A stretch of 64,000 nt of DNA from Alcanivoracaceae bacterium (GCA_023146255.1 JAGLCJ010000014.1:124001-188000), one strand, 5' to 3'; numbered from the stretch's first letter, positions 52,512 to 61,402 are shown. Program-made: numbers and translations. The notes: generated by a model from the letters alone, not told the origin.

Positions 52512-53423
52512 TTACTCGCCCGGCGTTACCGTGGCTGCTTTGCTGCGGCTGAACAGCTTCTTGAGCATGGCGAAAATACCCACTGCAAGGAACATCCAGA
52601 ATTTCTTCAGGAACAGCATCGCCGCGGCCAGCAAGCCAGCCTTGGAAGCCACCTTGCCGGCAATCAGGGCACCAATACCATAGGCCGCCACCTTGTCGAT
52701 TTCCGGATTGAAATCCGCATAACGGGCGCCCTCATTGAACTCCGCCATCGCCACCACGCTGTCGAGACTTTCCTCAATCACCGCCTTCTGTGACATATCC
52801 GCGACGAAATTCAGAATCAGCACGCCTTTGCGACCGAGCACCCGGATGTTGTAGTTCAGGGTATGCTCAGGCGCATCACCAAACTTCAGCTCCTTGGCCC
52901 AATGCAGCTTCTTGCTGGTGGCATCGTAGTAAGGCGCTGACGCCCAGCCAACCAGATCAATCGCTTCATAGCCCTGCTTGACGCGTTCGGCGCTGTCAGC
53001 GCGAGTGTCGCGCTGCATCTGCTCCAGCATTTCGCTGTAATCAATGCCGGCGGCGTCTTCATCTGAAACGTATCCTTCCTCTTCATACTGGACAATGACG
53101 CCCCAGGAGTCGCCATCGAACGGCGTTGACTCGGAAGGGAACAGCATGCCAAGCACCTCCTGACCGGGTGGGTTGCCCCAAACATCCACCAGCACGGTCA
53201 ACGCATCCTTTTCCGGCAGGAAGTAGAATTCCTCCGGCACCGTCAGAGTGACATTCGCCTGCTCAAGCACGACCTCACCGGTTTGCGGTGACAACGACTC
53301 CCAGACGCCCAGCGCCCACTCCATATATTGCTGCTGCTCGGCAGTCATCTGTGGTTCTTCAGACGCCCATACAGCAGTGGACAACACCAGCGCTAACACG
53401 CCGGCAAGACCTGACTTTTTCAT
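52512..53423 (-). CDS. DUF2167 family membrane protein
   Basis: 303 residues from the ATG at 53423 with GGGGGA upstream. Signal peptide (MKKSGLAGVLALVLSTAVWA), a periplasmic domain with LTVPEEFYFLPEKDA, WGVIVQYEEEGYVSDEDA and LVGWASAPYYDATSKKLHWAKE, and a C-terminal hydrophobic segment plus basic tail. These are the signatures of DUF2167. Function unknown. The 272-bp gap that separates it from divergent frmA holds no visible gene. Confidence 0.85.
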   Translation of the reverse strand: MKKSGLAGVLALVLSTAVWASEEPQMTAEQQQYMEWALGVWESLSPQTGEVVLEQANVTLTVPEEFYFLPEKDALTVLVDVWGNPPGQEVLGMLFPSESTPFDGDSWGVIVQYEEEGYVSDEDAAGIDYSEMLEQMQRDTRADSAERVKQGYEAIDLVGWASAPYYDATSKKLHWAKELKFGDAPEHTLNYNIRVLGRKGVLILNFVADMSQKAVIEESLDSVVAMAEFNEGARYADFNPEIDKVAAYGIGALIAGKVASKAGLLAAAMLFLKKFWMFLAVGIFAMLKKLFSRSKAATVTPGE

Positions 53424-53695
53424 CAGTAATCCCCCATTAGCTTGAATCACACCGTCTGAAACGGCGCACTTTGGTCAAGGCTGGCCCATCGAGAAGCAGA
53501 AGGTCGTATCGTGCTGACACTGATCCGGCATCCGTGCTCGTTGTACTTGCCCCCGACGGAAATATAGCACCGCTTGTGCGGACCGGGATGCCATCATCTG
53601 GCAGAATTGACCCGTTCATCACACAGCTGTGACCCAGTACCCGTTAGTGTCTGCCCCCTCGGGGATATGACGCCCGCCTATCAGGAGAGATTGCC

Positions 53696-54805
53696 ATGAA
53701 ATCACGCGCCGCCGTTGCCTTCGGACCGGGCAAGCCGCTGGAAATCGTCGAGATTGATGTGGCGCCACCAAAAAAAGGCGAAGTGCTGGTCAGGATTACC
53801 CACACCGGTGTCTGCCATACCGACGCCTTTACCCTGAGCGGTGATGATCCTGAGGGCGTGTTCCCGGCAGTACTCGGCCATGAAGGCGCTGGCATCGTCG
53901 TGGAAGTTGGCGAGGGCGTCACCAGCGTCAAGCTGGGCGATCATGTCATTCCGCTGTATACCGCTGAATGTGGTGAGTGCAAGTTCTGCAAATCCGGCAA
54001 GACCAATCTGTGCAGCTCGGTACGCGCCACCCAGGGCAAGGGCCTGATGCCGGATGGCACCAGCCGCTTCTCCTATAACGGCGAGCCCATTTATCACTAC
54101 ATGGGCACCAGCACCTTCAGCGAATACACCGTGGTCGCCGAAGTGTCGCTGGCAAAAATCAATCCGGATGCGCCGCATGATAAAGTCTGCCTGCTCGGTT
54201 GTGGCGTCACCACCGGCATCGGCGCCGTGCACAACACCGCCAAGGTCAAAGAAGGCGATACCGTTGCCGTGTTCGGCCTCGGCGGCATCGGCCTTGCCGT
54301 GGTGCAGGGCGCGAAGCAAGCCAAGGCTGGCCGCATCATTGCCATCGACACCAACCCGGCAAAATTTGAGCTGGCCAAACAGATGGGCGCCACTGACTGC
54401 GTCAACCCGAAAGATTTTGATAAGCCGATTCAGGAAGTGATCGTCGACATGACCGACGGCGGCGTTGAATTCAGTTTTGAATGCATCGGCAATGTCAATG
54501 TGATGCGCGCGGCGCTGGAATGCTGTCACAAAGGCTGGGGCGAGAGCGTCATTATCGGCGTCGCCGGCGCCGGTCAGGAAATCAGCACCCGGCCGTTCCA
54601 GCTAGTCACCGGCCGCGTCTGGCGTGGCTCAGCGTTCGGTGGCGTCAAAGGCCGCAGCCAGTTGCCCGGCATGGTCGAGCAATCCATGCGCGGCGAAATC
54701 CAGCTCGACCCATTCGTTACCCACACTATGGGGCTGGAAGATATCAACAAGGCCTTTGACCTGATGCACGAAGGCAAGTCGATCCGCACCGTGATTCATT
54801 TCTGA
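53696..54805 (+). CDS. frmA: S-(hydroxymethyl)glutathione dehydrogenase / class III alcohol dehydrogenase
   Basis: 369 residues, ATG at 53696 with AGGAGA upstream. Zinc-dependent medium-chain dehydrogenase: catalytic zinc ligands in GVCHTDAFTLSG and GHEGAGIVVEVGEGV, the four-cysteine structural zinc lobe (ECGECKFCKSGKTNLC) and the NAD-binding GLGGIGLAV. It oxidises S-hydroxymethylglutathione, the adduct of formaldehyde and glutathione. The next gene, 7 bp away, encodes the following enzyme. No FrmR-type repressor is nearby. Confidence 0.96.
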   Translation: MKSRAAVAFGPGKPLEIVEIDVAPPKKGEVLVRITHTGVCHTDAFTLSGDDPEGVFPAVLGHEGAGIVVEVGEGVTSVKLGDHVIPLYTAECGECKFCKSGKTNLCSSVRATQGKGLMPDGTSRFSYNGEPIYHYMGTSTFSEYTVVAEVSLAKINPDAPHDKVCLLGCGVTTGIGAVHNTAKVKEGDTVAVFGLGGIGLAVVQGAKQAKAGRIIAIDTNPAKFELAKQMGATDCVNPKDFDKPIQEVIVDMTDGGVEFSFECIGNVNVMRAALECCHKGWGESVIIGVAGAGQEISTRPFQLVTGRVWRGSAFGGVKGRSQLPGMVEQSMRGEIQLDPFVTHTMGLEDINKAFDLMHEGKSIRTVIHF

Positions 54806-54812
54806 GGCAGCA

Positions 54813-55652
54813 ATGGCAATGGAAAAAATCGAAGATCGCGCCTGCTTTGGCGGCCGCCAGCAGGTCTGGCAGCATGATTCGGCAACACTGGGCTGCCGCA
54901 TGCGCTTTGCTGTCTACCTGCCGCCGCAAGCACAGCAGCAGGAATGTCCGACGCTGTACTGGCTGTCCGGTCTGACCTGCAATGAACAGAACTTCATCAC
55001 CAAAGCCGGCGCCCAGCGTTACGCCGCTGAACACGGCGTGGTGATTGTCGCCCCGGATACCAGCCCGCGCGGCGACAGTATCGCCAACGATGCCGGTTAC
55101 GATCTTGGCCAGGGTGCCGGCTTCTATATCAATGCGAGTCAATCACCATGGGCGCCGCACTTTCGCATGTACGATTACATCGTCGATGAGCTGCCGTCGA
55201 TGATCGAGGCGAATTTCCCGGTGACTGCCGCACGCTCGATTTCCGGGCATTCCATGGGCGGGCATGGCGCTCTGATGGTCGCACTGAAAAATCCTGGCAG
55301 ATATCGCAGCGTCTCGGCATTTTCGCCGATCGTTGCGCCGAGTCAGGTGCCGTGGGGAGAAAAGGCATTCGCAGCTTATCTGGGCAATGACCGCAACAGC
55401 TGGCTGGCATGGGATAGCTGTGCCCTTGTTGCCACCGCCGGTGAACGATTGCCGCTACTGATCGATCAGGGCGATGCCGACGAATTTCTTGCCAATCAGT
55501 TAAAGCCGGAGCTGTTACAGCAGGCCTGCAACGAGGCCGGCCACCCGCTGACGCTGCGCATGCAGCCGGGCTATGACCATAGTTATTACTTTATCGCCAG
55601 CTTCATCGGCGAACACATTGCCCACCATGCCGCCGCCCTGCATTCCCTGTAG
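54813..55652 (+). CDS. fghA: S-formylglutathione hydrolase
   Basis: 279 residues. Esterase D fold: LYWLSGLTCNEQNFITKAG, APDTSPRGDS, GAGFYINASQSPW, nucleophile elbow GHSMGGHGAL, the Asp in LIDQGDADEFL and the His in GYDHSYYFIASF. It releases formate and glutathione and completes formaldehyde detoxification with FrmA. The stop codon falls inside a REP-like element. Confidence 0.95.
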   Translation: MAMEKIEDRACFGGRQQVWQHDSATLGCRMRFAVYLPPQAQQQECPTLYWLSGLTCNEQNFITKAGAQRYAAEHGVVIVAPDTSPRGDSIANDAGYDLGQGAGFYINASQSPWAPHFRMYDYIVDELPSMIEANFPVTAARSISGHSMGGHGALMVALKNPGRYRSVSAFSPIVAPSQVPWGEKAFAAYLGNDRNSWLAWDSCALVATAGERLPLLIDQGDADEFLANQLKPELLQQACNEAGHPLTLRMQPGYDHSYYFIASFIGEHIAHHAAALHSL

Positions 55653-55711
55653 GAGCGGCCGAGCGGCCGCGATATGTTTTGCAGGATTCGCGGTCGGTCG
55701 ACCGCTCCTAC
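55649..55711. repeat. REP-like element (locus c)
   Basis: Outer arms GTAGGAGCGG / CCGCTCCTAC surround two imperfect inner palindromes. It overlaps the fghA stop codon and ends 10 bp from the YCII gene stop, so it fills the convergent gap. Confidence 0.85.
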
Positions 55712-55721
55712 AAAGGCGCTC

Positions 55722-56105
55722 TCAGGTTGATTTGCCGCCAGCCAGATTACCTTCCGCCTTCAGTTCGCGCACCGGCCTTACTTCGATGGAGCCATAACGC
55801 GCCGGCGGAATTTTTCCAGCGAGTTGAATCGCTTCATTCAGATCGCGCGCTTCCAGCATATAAAATCCGGCCAGTTGCTCTCGGGTTTCGGCAAAGGGTC
55901 CATCGGTTGTCGTGAGCTTGCCGTTGCGCACCCGCACCGTGGTCGCCGTGTCGGTTTGTTGCAGCGGATGACCATCAACAAAATGGCCGCTGCGCTGCAG
56001 GTTCTCGACACAGCCGATGCACTCCTGATTCAGGGCATCCCACTCCTGCTGCGACATGGCATTCATGATCGCTTCGTTGTAGTAAACCAGCGCCAGATAT
56101 TTCAT
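55722..56105 (-). CDS. YCII/DGPF-domain protein
   Basis: 127 residues from the ATG at 56105 behind GGGAGA. The family core is LALVYYNEA and the DGPF motif in TTDGPFAETREQLAGFYMLEA. Such proteins accompany ECF42 sigma factors, although their biochemical role is unknown. It is the third gene behind the sigma factor at 57133-58359 and is separated from the second by a REP-like element. Confidence 0.88.
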   Translation of the reverse strand: MKYLALVYYNEAIMNAMSQQEWDALNQECIGCVENLQRSGHFVDGHPLQQTDTATTVRVRNGKLTTTDGPFAETREQLAGFYMLEARDLNEAIQLAGKIPPARYGSIEVRPVRELKAEGNLAGGKST

Positions 56106-56126
56106 CGTGCTCTCCCGGTTAATTCC

Positions 56127-56192
56127 TGTAGGAGCGGTCGACCGACCGCGAATCTTTTCCAAACATATCGCGGCCGATCGGCCGCTCCTACA
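56127..56192. repeat. REP-like element (locus d)
   Basis: TGTAGGAGCGGTCG at one end and CGGCCGCTCCTACA at the other. It fills the gap between the two DGPF genes and abuts the stop of the upstream one. Confidence 0.85.
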
Positions 56193-57017
56193 TTACTTCA
56201 TGCCGCTGTTGATTGCCCACGATACGCCAAAGCGATCCACCAGCATGCCGAAGCGATTGGCCCAGAAGGTTTCTGCAAATGGCATAGTCACTGTGCCCTT
56301 CTCAGCGAGACGATTGAAAACCTGCTCCGCTGCCGCCTGATCATCAATCGTGATCTGCAGATGGCAACCCTGAAGCGGTTGATAGTGTTCCGACGGCGAA
56401 TCACAGGCCATCAGCGTCCAGCGGCCGGCGCGCAGCTGGGCATGCATGATTTTCTCCTTCCACTCCTCCGCGATGTCCATATCCGCAGGGCCATCGCCCC
56501 AGGTCATTGCCATTTCAATATGGCCACCCAGACAATCGGCATAGAAATGCAGGGCCTGTGCGCAGTTGCCATTGAAGCCGATATACATGCACATCAGTGA
56601 CGGCTGCCGGGCCATGCGCTTTTCCAGATCCTGATGCACTTCGATGCCTTCGCCCGGAGCAAAATCTTCCATCTCAAACAGCTGGCGCAGCTCCAGTTCG
56701 ACGTTGCCGTCAGCGTCCATGGCCGGCCACTGCTTTGCCCAGTCGATGGCCTCCTGCTTCGAATTCACTTCAATCATGGTGAAGCCGGCAATCAGCTCCC
56801 GGGTTTCAGTGAAAGGTCCGTCGCTGACCACCGGCTTGCCTTTGCTGAAGCGGATCCGGGCGCCATCACGACTCGGGCGCAGCCCGGTGCCATCGCGCAT
56901 CACGCCGGCGTCCGCCAGCATCTCGTTGTAACGGCCCATCGCCGTCAACAGCTCGTCGGATGGCATCTCCCCCGCTTCCGTCGCCGCGTCGGCTTTACGT
57001 ATGATCATGAACTTCAT
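56193..57017 (-). CDS. fusion of YCII/DGPF domain with VOC (PhnB-like) domain
   Basis: 274 residues from the ATG at 57017 with AAAGGAG upstream; no homology lies further upstream although the frame is open. Residues 1-125 form a YCII/DGPF domain (MKFMIIRKADAATEAGE, VVSDGPFTETRELIAGFTMIE). Residues 140-274 form a PhnB-like VOC domain (CMYIGFNGNCAQALHFYADCL, MHAQLRAGRWTLMACDS, FWANRFGMLVDRFGVSWAI). VOC domains bind metal and act in isomerase, dioxygenase or resistance reactions. The partner sigma factor is encoded directly upstream. Confidence 0.88.
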   Translation of the reverse strand: MKFMIIRKADAATEAGEMPSDELLTAMGRYNEMLADAGVMRDGTGLRPSRDGARIRFSKGKPVVSDGPFTETRELIAGFTMIEVNSKQEAIDWAKQWPAMDADGNVELELRQLFEMEDFAPGEGIEVHQDLEKRMARQPSLMCMYIGFNGNCAQALHFYADCLGGHIEMAMTWGDGPADMDIAEEWKEKIMHAQLRAGRWTLMACDSPSEHYQPLQGCHLQITIDDQAAAEQVFNRLAEKGTVTMPFAETFWANRFGMLVDRFGVSWAINSGMK

Positions 57018-57053
57018 GCTGAACTCCTTTGCAGAATTTGGTCGACCTACCTG

Positions 57054-57083
57054 TGTAGGAGCGGCCGGTCGGCCGCTCCTACA
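57054..57083. repeat. REP-like palindrome (locus e)
   Basis: Perfect 14-bp arms TGTAGGAGCGGCCG / CGGCCGCTCCTACA around GT. It lies between the sigma factor gene and the DGPF-VOC gene. Confidence 0.88.
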
Positions 57084-57132
57084 GGTAGTCGAACGGGAAG
57101 GCGTCGGATCGACAGGCCGGGCAAAATATTTT

Positions 57133-58359
57133 TCAGCCGCCCAGTTCCGCCAGCCGGCGCGCCAGAAAACGGCGCTCCGCCCCCTGCCGGGCCAGTTCCA
57201 GCGCCTGCCGATAGCCGGCAATCGCATCCGTTTTCCGGTTCAACCGCCGGCACATATCGGCTCTGGCCGCATGGGCGAGGTGGTAATCACGCAAGGCAGG
57301 TTTGGTAAGCAAGTGATCGATCAGGGCAAGACCCGCCTCCGGGCCATCGCGCATGGCCACGGCTACCGCCCGGTTCAGCGCCACCACTGGCGAACGGTTG
57401 ATACTGAACAGCGCGTCATAAAGCCCGACAATCTGCGCCCAGTCGGTATCGGTAATGGAAGGCGCCTCGGCATGCACGGCGGCAATCGCCGCCTGCAGGG
57501 TATAACTGCCGAAGCGCTGCGAACCAAGCGCGAGCATGACCCGCTGGATACCTTCCTGAATACTTTGCTGATCCCAGCGGCTGCGATCCTGATCTTCCAG
57601 CAGAATCAGCTCACCATCGGCACCGGTGCGCGTATCCCGGCGGGAATCCTGCAACAGCATCAGCGCCAGCAGGCCCTGCACTTCCGGCTCCGGCAACAAC
57701 TGGCAAAGCAGGCGACCAAGACGAATTGCTTCCGCAGCCAGATCATGGCGGATCATTTCCTCACCAGCGGATGCCGCATAACCTTCGTTGAACAGCAGAT
57801 AGATCACCTGCAGCACCACCTCCAGCCGCGCCGGCAGTTCACTTTTCTCCGGCACTTCATAGGGAATGTTGGCATCGCGGATCTTCGCCTTGGCGCGGAC
57901 AATCCGCTGCGCCAGCGTCGGTGCCGTGGTGAGAAAGGCGCGGGCAATTTCTTCCGTGGTCAGGCCACAGACTTCGCGCAATGTCAGTGCCAGTTGCGCT
58001 TCCTGCGACAGGGCCGGATGGCAACAGGTAAAGATCAACCGCAGCTGATCATCCTCCACCGCATGATCTTCCGGTGCGTCGGCTTCCAACTCCGTCGCCA
58101 GCTGCTCGGCGATCTCGTCGTAGGATTCATGATGACGGCCATGTCGGCGCAGCTGGTCAATCATCCGGAAGCGGCCCGCAGACACCAGCCAGGCGCGCGG
58201 ATTGGCCGGCATGCCCTGCGCCGGCCATTGCTGCAGCGCCGCAGAGAAGGCCTCGTGCAAGGCCTCCTCGGCGAGATCAAAATCACCGAGCAGGCGAATC
58301 AGCGTGGCAAGGACGCGGCGCGATTCGGTCTGGTAGAGCTGGTTGATGGCATTTTGCAT
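57133..58359 (-). CDS. ECF42-like RNA polymerase sigma factor with C-terminal extension
   Basis: 408 residues from the ATG at 58359. Region 2 (LATLIRLLGDFDLAEEALHEAF, ANPRAWLVSAGRFRMIDQLRR) and region 4 (REVCGLTTEEIARAFLTTAPT, LAQRIVRAKAKIRDA) fill the first 180 residues. The last ~220 residues form the long extension of this group (YLLFNEGYAASAGEEMIRHDL, ALNRAVAVAM, then TPR-like helices to the end). ECF42 factors are encoded next to DGPF proteins and lack an anti-sigma factor, with the extension needed for activity. The two DGPF genes downstream fit that pattern. Confidence 0.9.
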   Translation of the reverse strand: MQNAINQLYQTESRRVLATLIRLLGDFDLAEEALHEAFSAALQQWPAQGMPANPRAWLVSAGRFRMIDQLRRHGRHHESYDEIAEQLATELEADAPEDHAVEDDQLRLIFTCCHPALSQEAQLALTLREVCGLTTEEIARAFLTTAPTLAQRIVRAKAKIRDANIPYEVPEKSELPARLEVVLQVIYLLFNEGYAASAGEEMIRHDLAAEAIRLGRLLCQLLPEPEVQGLLALMLLQDSRRDTRTGADGELILLEDQDRSRWDQQSIQEGIQRVMLALGSQRFGSYTLQAAIAAVHAEAPSITDTDWAQIVGLYDALFSINRSPVVALNRAVAVAMRDGPEAGLALIDHLLTKPALRDYHLAHAARADMCRRLNRKTDAIAGYRQALELARQGAERRFLARRLAELGG

Positions 58360-58408
58360 GTCTGCCTGTCCATGATTTTGCAGACTTTTTATACCCGTGC
58401 GCGGTTGA

Positions 58409-59194
58409 TTATGAAACCGTCCGCTTTCCCAGCGTGCCGAGAAACACCGCCGCTGCCGCCAGCACAATCGACGGCCCCACCGGGGTGTCCATCTGCCAGC
58501 TCAACGCCAGCCCGGCGATCACCGCAATCAAACCGAGCAGCGCCGCAATCGCTGCCATCTGCTCCGGTGTTTTTGCCAGTCGCCGTGCGCTGGCTGCCGG
58601 CATCACCAGCAACGAAGTAATCAACAATACGCCCACCGTGCGAATTGCTCCGGCAATCAGCAGCGCCAGCAACAGCATCAGCAGTATCCGCGTCGCCACC
58701 ACCGGCACGCCTTCGACCCGGGCCATGTCTTCATCAACGGTGAGGCTGAGCAGATTGCGCCAGTTCAGTATCATCAATGACAGGATCAGCGCCGCGCCGC
58801 CAGCGAGCCAGGCCACATCCTTCCAGCTCACCGCCAGCAGATCACCAAACAGAAAGGCAAACAGATCGACTCGCACGCCGGGCTGCAAACTGACCGCAAC
58901 GATGCCGAGCGCCAGCGTGGTGTGCGAGACCATGCCGAGCAGGGTGTCGTTAGCGAGATGACGCTGCTGCTGCAGCGCCACCAGCACCAGCGCCATGACC
59001 AGACACACCATCACCACGGCGGGATAAAGACTGATACCAACAGCAATGCCGAACGCCGCACCAAGTAATGCACCATGCGCCAGCGTGTCACCAAAAAACG
59101 CCATCCGCCGCCAGACCACAAACGCGCCCATGGGCCCGGCCACCAGCGCCACGGCAAGCCCGGCAAACAGTGGCGGCAGCAACAACTCAATCAT
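58409..59194 (-). CDS. znuB: zinc ABC transporter permease ZnuB
   Basis: 261 residues from the ATG at 59194, which overlaps the end of znuC by 8 bp. Polytopic permease of the metal ABC-3 family: GAFVVWRRMAFFGDTLAHGALLG near the start, TLALGIVAVSL, LFGDLLAVSWKDV, GVLLITSLLVMPAASARRLA. It forms the membrane channel for Zn2+ uptake with ZnuC and ZnuA. Confidence 0.95.
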   Translation of the reverse strand: MIELLLPPLFAGLAVALVAGPMGAFVVWRRMAFFGDTLAHGALLGAAFGIAVGISLYPAVVMVCLVMALVLVALQQQRHLANDTLLGMVSHTTLALGIVAVSLQPGVRVDLFAFLFGDLLAVSWKDVAWLAGGAALILSLMILNWRNLLSLTVDEDMARVEGVPVVATRILLMLLLALLIAGAIRTVGVLLITSLLVMPAASARRLAKTPEQMAAIAALLGLIAVIAGLALSWQMDTPVGPSIVLAAAAVFLGTLGKRTVS

Positions 59195-60011
59195 GTTTAT
59201 GCCCGTCCTGATGTGCATGGGAATGTTCATGGGAATGATCGTGCGCATGGTGATGATGCGGATCATCGCAGCCATGCACATTACCGTGCAGATCATGATC
59301 GTGATCATGATCGTGGGTGTACACCGCGAGGTTATCGGCCGGCACATGCTGGCCGGCAAACAAGGCAAGATAAGCAGGATCAAGCCGCACCGCTTCCGGC
59401 GTGCCGTGACAGCAAACATGATGCTGCAGACACACCACCTGATCAGTCGCCGCCATCACCAGATGCAAATCGTGGGAGATCAGCAAAATGCCGCAACCGA
59501 GTTCATCGCGTACATCCGCCAGCAAACCGTACAAGGCATTCTGGCCAACCACATCGACACCTTGCGCCGGCTCATCCAGCACCAGCAGATCCGGTTTGCG
59601 CAAAATGGCGCGGGCCAGCAGCACACGCTGTAATTCACCGCCGGACAGTTTCTGCACGGCGCGATCACGCACATGGGCCACGCCGGTGCGCTTCAATGCT
59701 GCAATACGATCATCTTCATGGCCGGGCTGGGCCAGCCACAGGAACCGGTCCACGGTCAGCGGCAGGCTTTCATCAATACGCAGTTTTTGCGGCATATAGC
59801 CGGTGCGCAGTCGTGGCCGGCGCTGGATGGTGCCGGCACTCGGCTGCATCAGCCCCAGCGCGATCCGCGCCAGACAGGTTTTGCCGGCTCCGTTCGGGCC
59901 GATCAGGGTGGTGATCCGGCCCGGCACCAGTTGCAGGTCAACCCGGTCGAGGATGGTCTGGCCGTCCCGCTGCAGACTGATCTGCCTGAGATCTATCAGT
60001 GGCTCGCTCAT
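59187..60011 (-). CDS. znuC: zinc ABC transporter ATPase ZnuC
   Basis: 274 residues. Walker A GPNGAGKT (38-45), Q-loop YMPQK, signature LSGGELQRVLLARAIL, Walker B LLVLDEPAQGVD and the switch His in LLISHDLHLVM. The C-terminal 40 residues are extremely His/Asp-rich (THDHDHDHDLHG, PHHHHAHDHSHEHSHAHQ), a probable zinc-binding tail that could sense or buffer cytoplasmic zinc. It is divergent from znuA across 64 bp. Confidence 0.95.
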   Translation of the reverse strand: MSEPLIDLRQISLQRDGQTILDRVDLQLVPGRITTLIGPNGAGKTCLARIALGLMQPSAGTIQRRPRLRTGYMPQKLRIDESLPLTVDRFLWLAQPGHEDDRIAALKRTGVAHVRDRAVQKLSGGELQRVLLARAILRKPDLLVLDEPAQGVDVVGQNALYGLLADVRDELGCGILLISHDLHLVMAATDQVVCLQHHVCCHGTPEAVRLDPAYLALFAGQHVPADNLAVYTHDHDHDHDLHGNVHGCDDPHHHHAHDHSHEHSHAHQDGHKHD

Positions 60012-60075
60012 TCACCCCTCCTCAATGAGCGCAGATGATAAACTACGCGGCCTCGCCTGTACCGCTGGAGCCTGT

Positions 60076-60966
60076 GTGCGCACCCTCACCGTCCTGTTTT
60101 GCCTGTGGCTGACCATGCCGCTGCACGCCGCGGAAGCCGGTGCGCCACCACGGGTGCTGGCCAGTATCGAGCCGCTGGCGATGCTGCTGCGCGACGTATT
60201 TGGCGATGCGGTCACGGTGGACACCTTTCTGCTCAGCTCGCAAACCCCGCACGATGCTTCCTTTACCCCCGGCCAGGCCCGCAAGGTGCAGCAGGCCGAT
60301 CTGATTGTCTGGCTGGGCGAGGCGGCGGAGCCGTCGCTGGCGAAACTGATGTCGCGTGGCAAAGGCCCGCAGCTGGCCATGCTGGCGCTGCCCGGCATTC
60401 ACCAGCGCCAGCTGCAGGACGCCGACGACGATCACGACCATGCCGGTCATGACCACCAGAACAATCTCGACCCGCACCTGTGGCTGTCACCGGACAACAT
60501 GATCGAGCTGGCCCGCGCCCTGCCGGCACAGGCGGCAACGTTGGGCCTTGATCCGCAACAAATACAGCAACAGGTCGCCAGGTTCGAAACACGACTGAAT
60601 CAGCAGCGCGTCCTGCTGCAACAACAACTGGCGCCTTACGCCGACAAGCCGTATCTCAGCCACCACGATGCCTGGGGTTATTTTGCCGAAGCCTTCAATT
60701 TGCGCCCGGTGCTGCCGGTGAGCGCCAGCACCGAGCTTTCCCCTGGCAGCAAACGCTTTATTGCCCTGATCCGACAGATCGAAACCGACAACATCCGTTG
60801 CTTTATGGCCGAGCCGGAATCACGGCGGGCGCTGGCCGAACGGCTATGCCGGGATCAATGCCGGGTGGTGGAAGCGGATCCGCTCGGACGCGGATTGGGC
60901 AAGGTGGGTTATGCAGCGTTGCTGGACGATCTCAGCCAGCGTTTCATCCGCTGCCTGACACCGTAG
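60076..60966 (+). CDS. znuA: zinc-binding periplasmic protein ZnuA
   Basis: 296 residues from a GTG at 60076 with GGAG five bases upstream, which gives a clean signal peptide (MRTLTVLFCLWLTMPLHAAEAG); an ATG at 60025 would bury the signal. Zinc ligands are expected in SSQTPHDASFTPG, DPHLWLSPDN and LSHHDAWGYF. A His/Asp-rich loop (DADDDHDHAGHDHQNN) lies between the first two. It delivers Zn2+ to ZnuBC. The stop codon overlaps a REP-like element. No zur gene accompanies the cluster. Confidence 0.94.
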   Translation: MRTLTVLFCLWLTMPLHAAEAGAPPRVLASIEPLAMLLRDVFGDAVTVDTFLLSSQTPHDASFTPGQARKVQQADLIVWLGEAAEPSLAKLMSRGKGPQLAMLALPGIHQRQLQDADDDHDHAGHDHQNNLDPHLWLSPDNMIELARALPAQAATLGLDPQQIQQQVARFETRLNQQRVLLQQQLAPYADKPYLSHHDAWGYFAEAFNLRPVLPVSASTELSPGSKRFIALIRQIETDNIRCFMAEPESRRALAERLCRDQCRVVEADPLGRGLGKVGYAALLDDLSQRFIRCLTP

Positions 60967-61050
60967 CAGCGGTCGACCGACCGCGAAGGCTCTTGCTACA
61001 AAAATCTGTCGACCGGGAAAAGCGTTCGCCGTCGATCGACGGCTCCTACA
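60963..61050. repeat. REP-like element (locus f)
   Basis: Begins GTAGCAGCGGTCG over the znuA stop and ends CGGCTCCTACA. It contains two imperfect units in tandem and is the most degenerate copy. It reaches into the last codons of the gene at 61046-61402. Confidence 0.75.
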
Positions 61051-61402
61051 GCTGACGGATAGGGACGCCGGGAGGAATGGTTGGTAACGGCGGGCGCGCT
61101 TCCGGCAACACAATCGGTGCCGCCGACTCTGCCCGCTGCCGCTCCAGCAATTGTGCATCACTGTCGGAATAGAGCTCCTCGCCCTTGACCGAGCGCATGC
61201 CCTGCGCCGGCGAGCCACCGATTTCCACCGGGCTCTGCAAATACAGATTCTCCAGCTCGTCAGCGCCCATCACCGGCGCGCTGAACCGCTCCTGCATTTC
61301 GGCCTCGTCTTCGCCATCGTCGACGCGCGCTTCGTCCGGCAGGGTTTCGCCGCCGAAGGCCAGGGAACTGAGCAGCAATGTCAAAATCGGAATATGTCGC
61401 AT
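61046..61402 (-). CDS. small exported protein of unknown function
   Basis: 118 residues; ATG at 61402. Signal peptide (MRHIPILTLLLSSLAFG), then an acidic, proline-rich and probably unstructured chain (LPDEARVDDGEDEAEMQERF, EARPPLPTIPPGVPIRQL). No domain recognised. The 3' end overlaps a REP-like element by a few bases. Confidence 0.65.
   Translation of the reverse strand: MRHIPILTLLLSSLAFGGETLPDEARVDDGEDEAEMQERFSAPVMGADELENLYLQSPVEIGGSPAQGMRSVKGEELYSDSDAQLLERQRAESAAPIVLPEARPPLPTIPPGVPIRQL

Noticed and set aside
60012..60075. Zur box between znuC and znuA
   Set aside because: I looked for a GTTATA...TATAAC-type dyad and found none.
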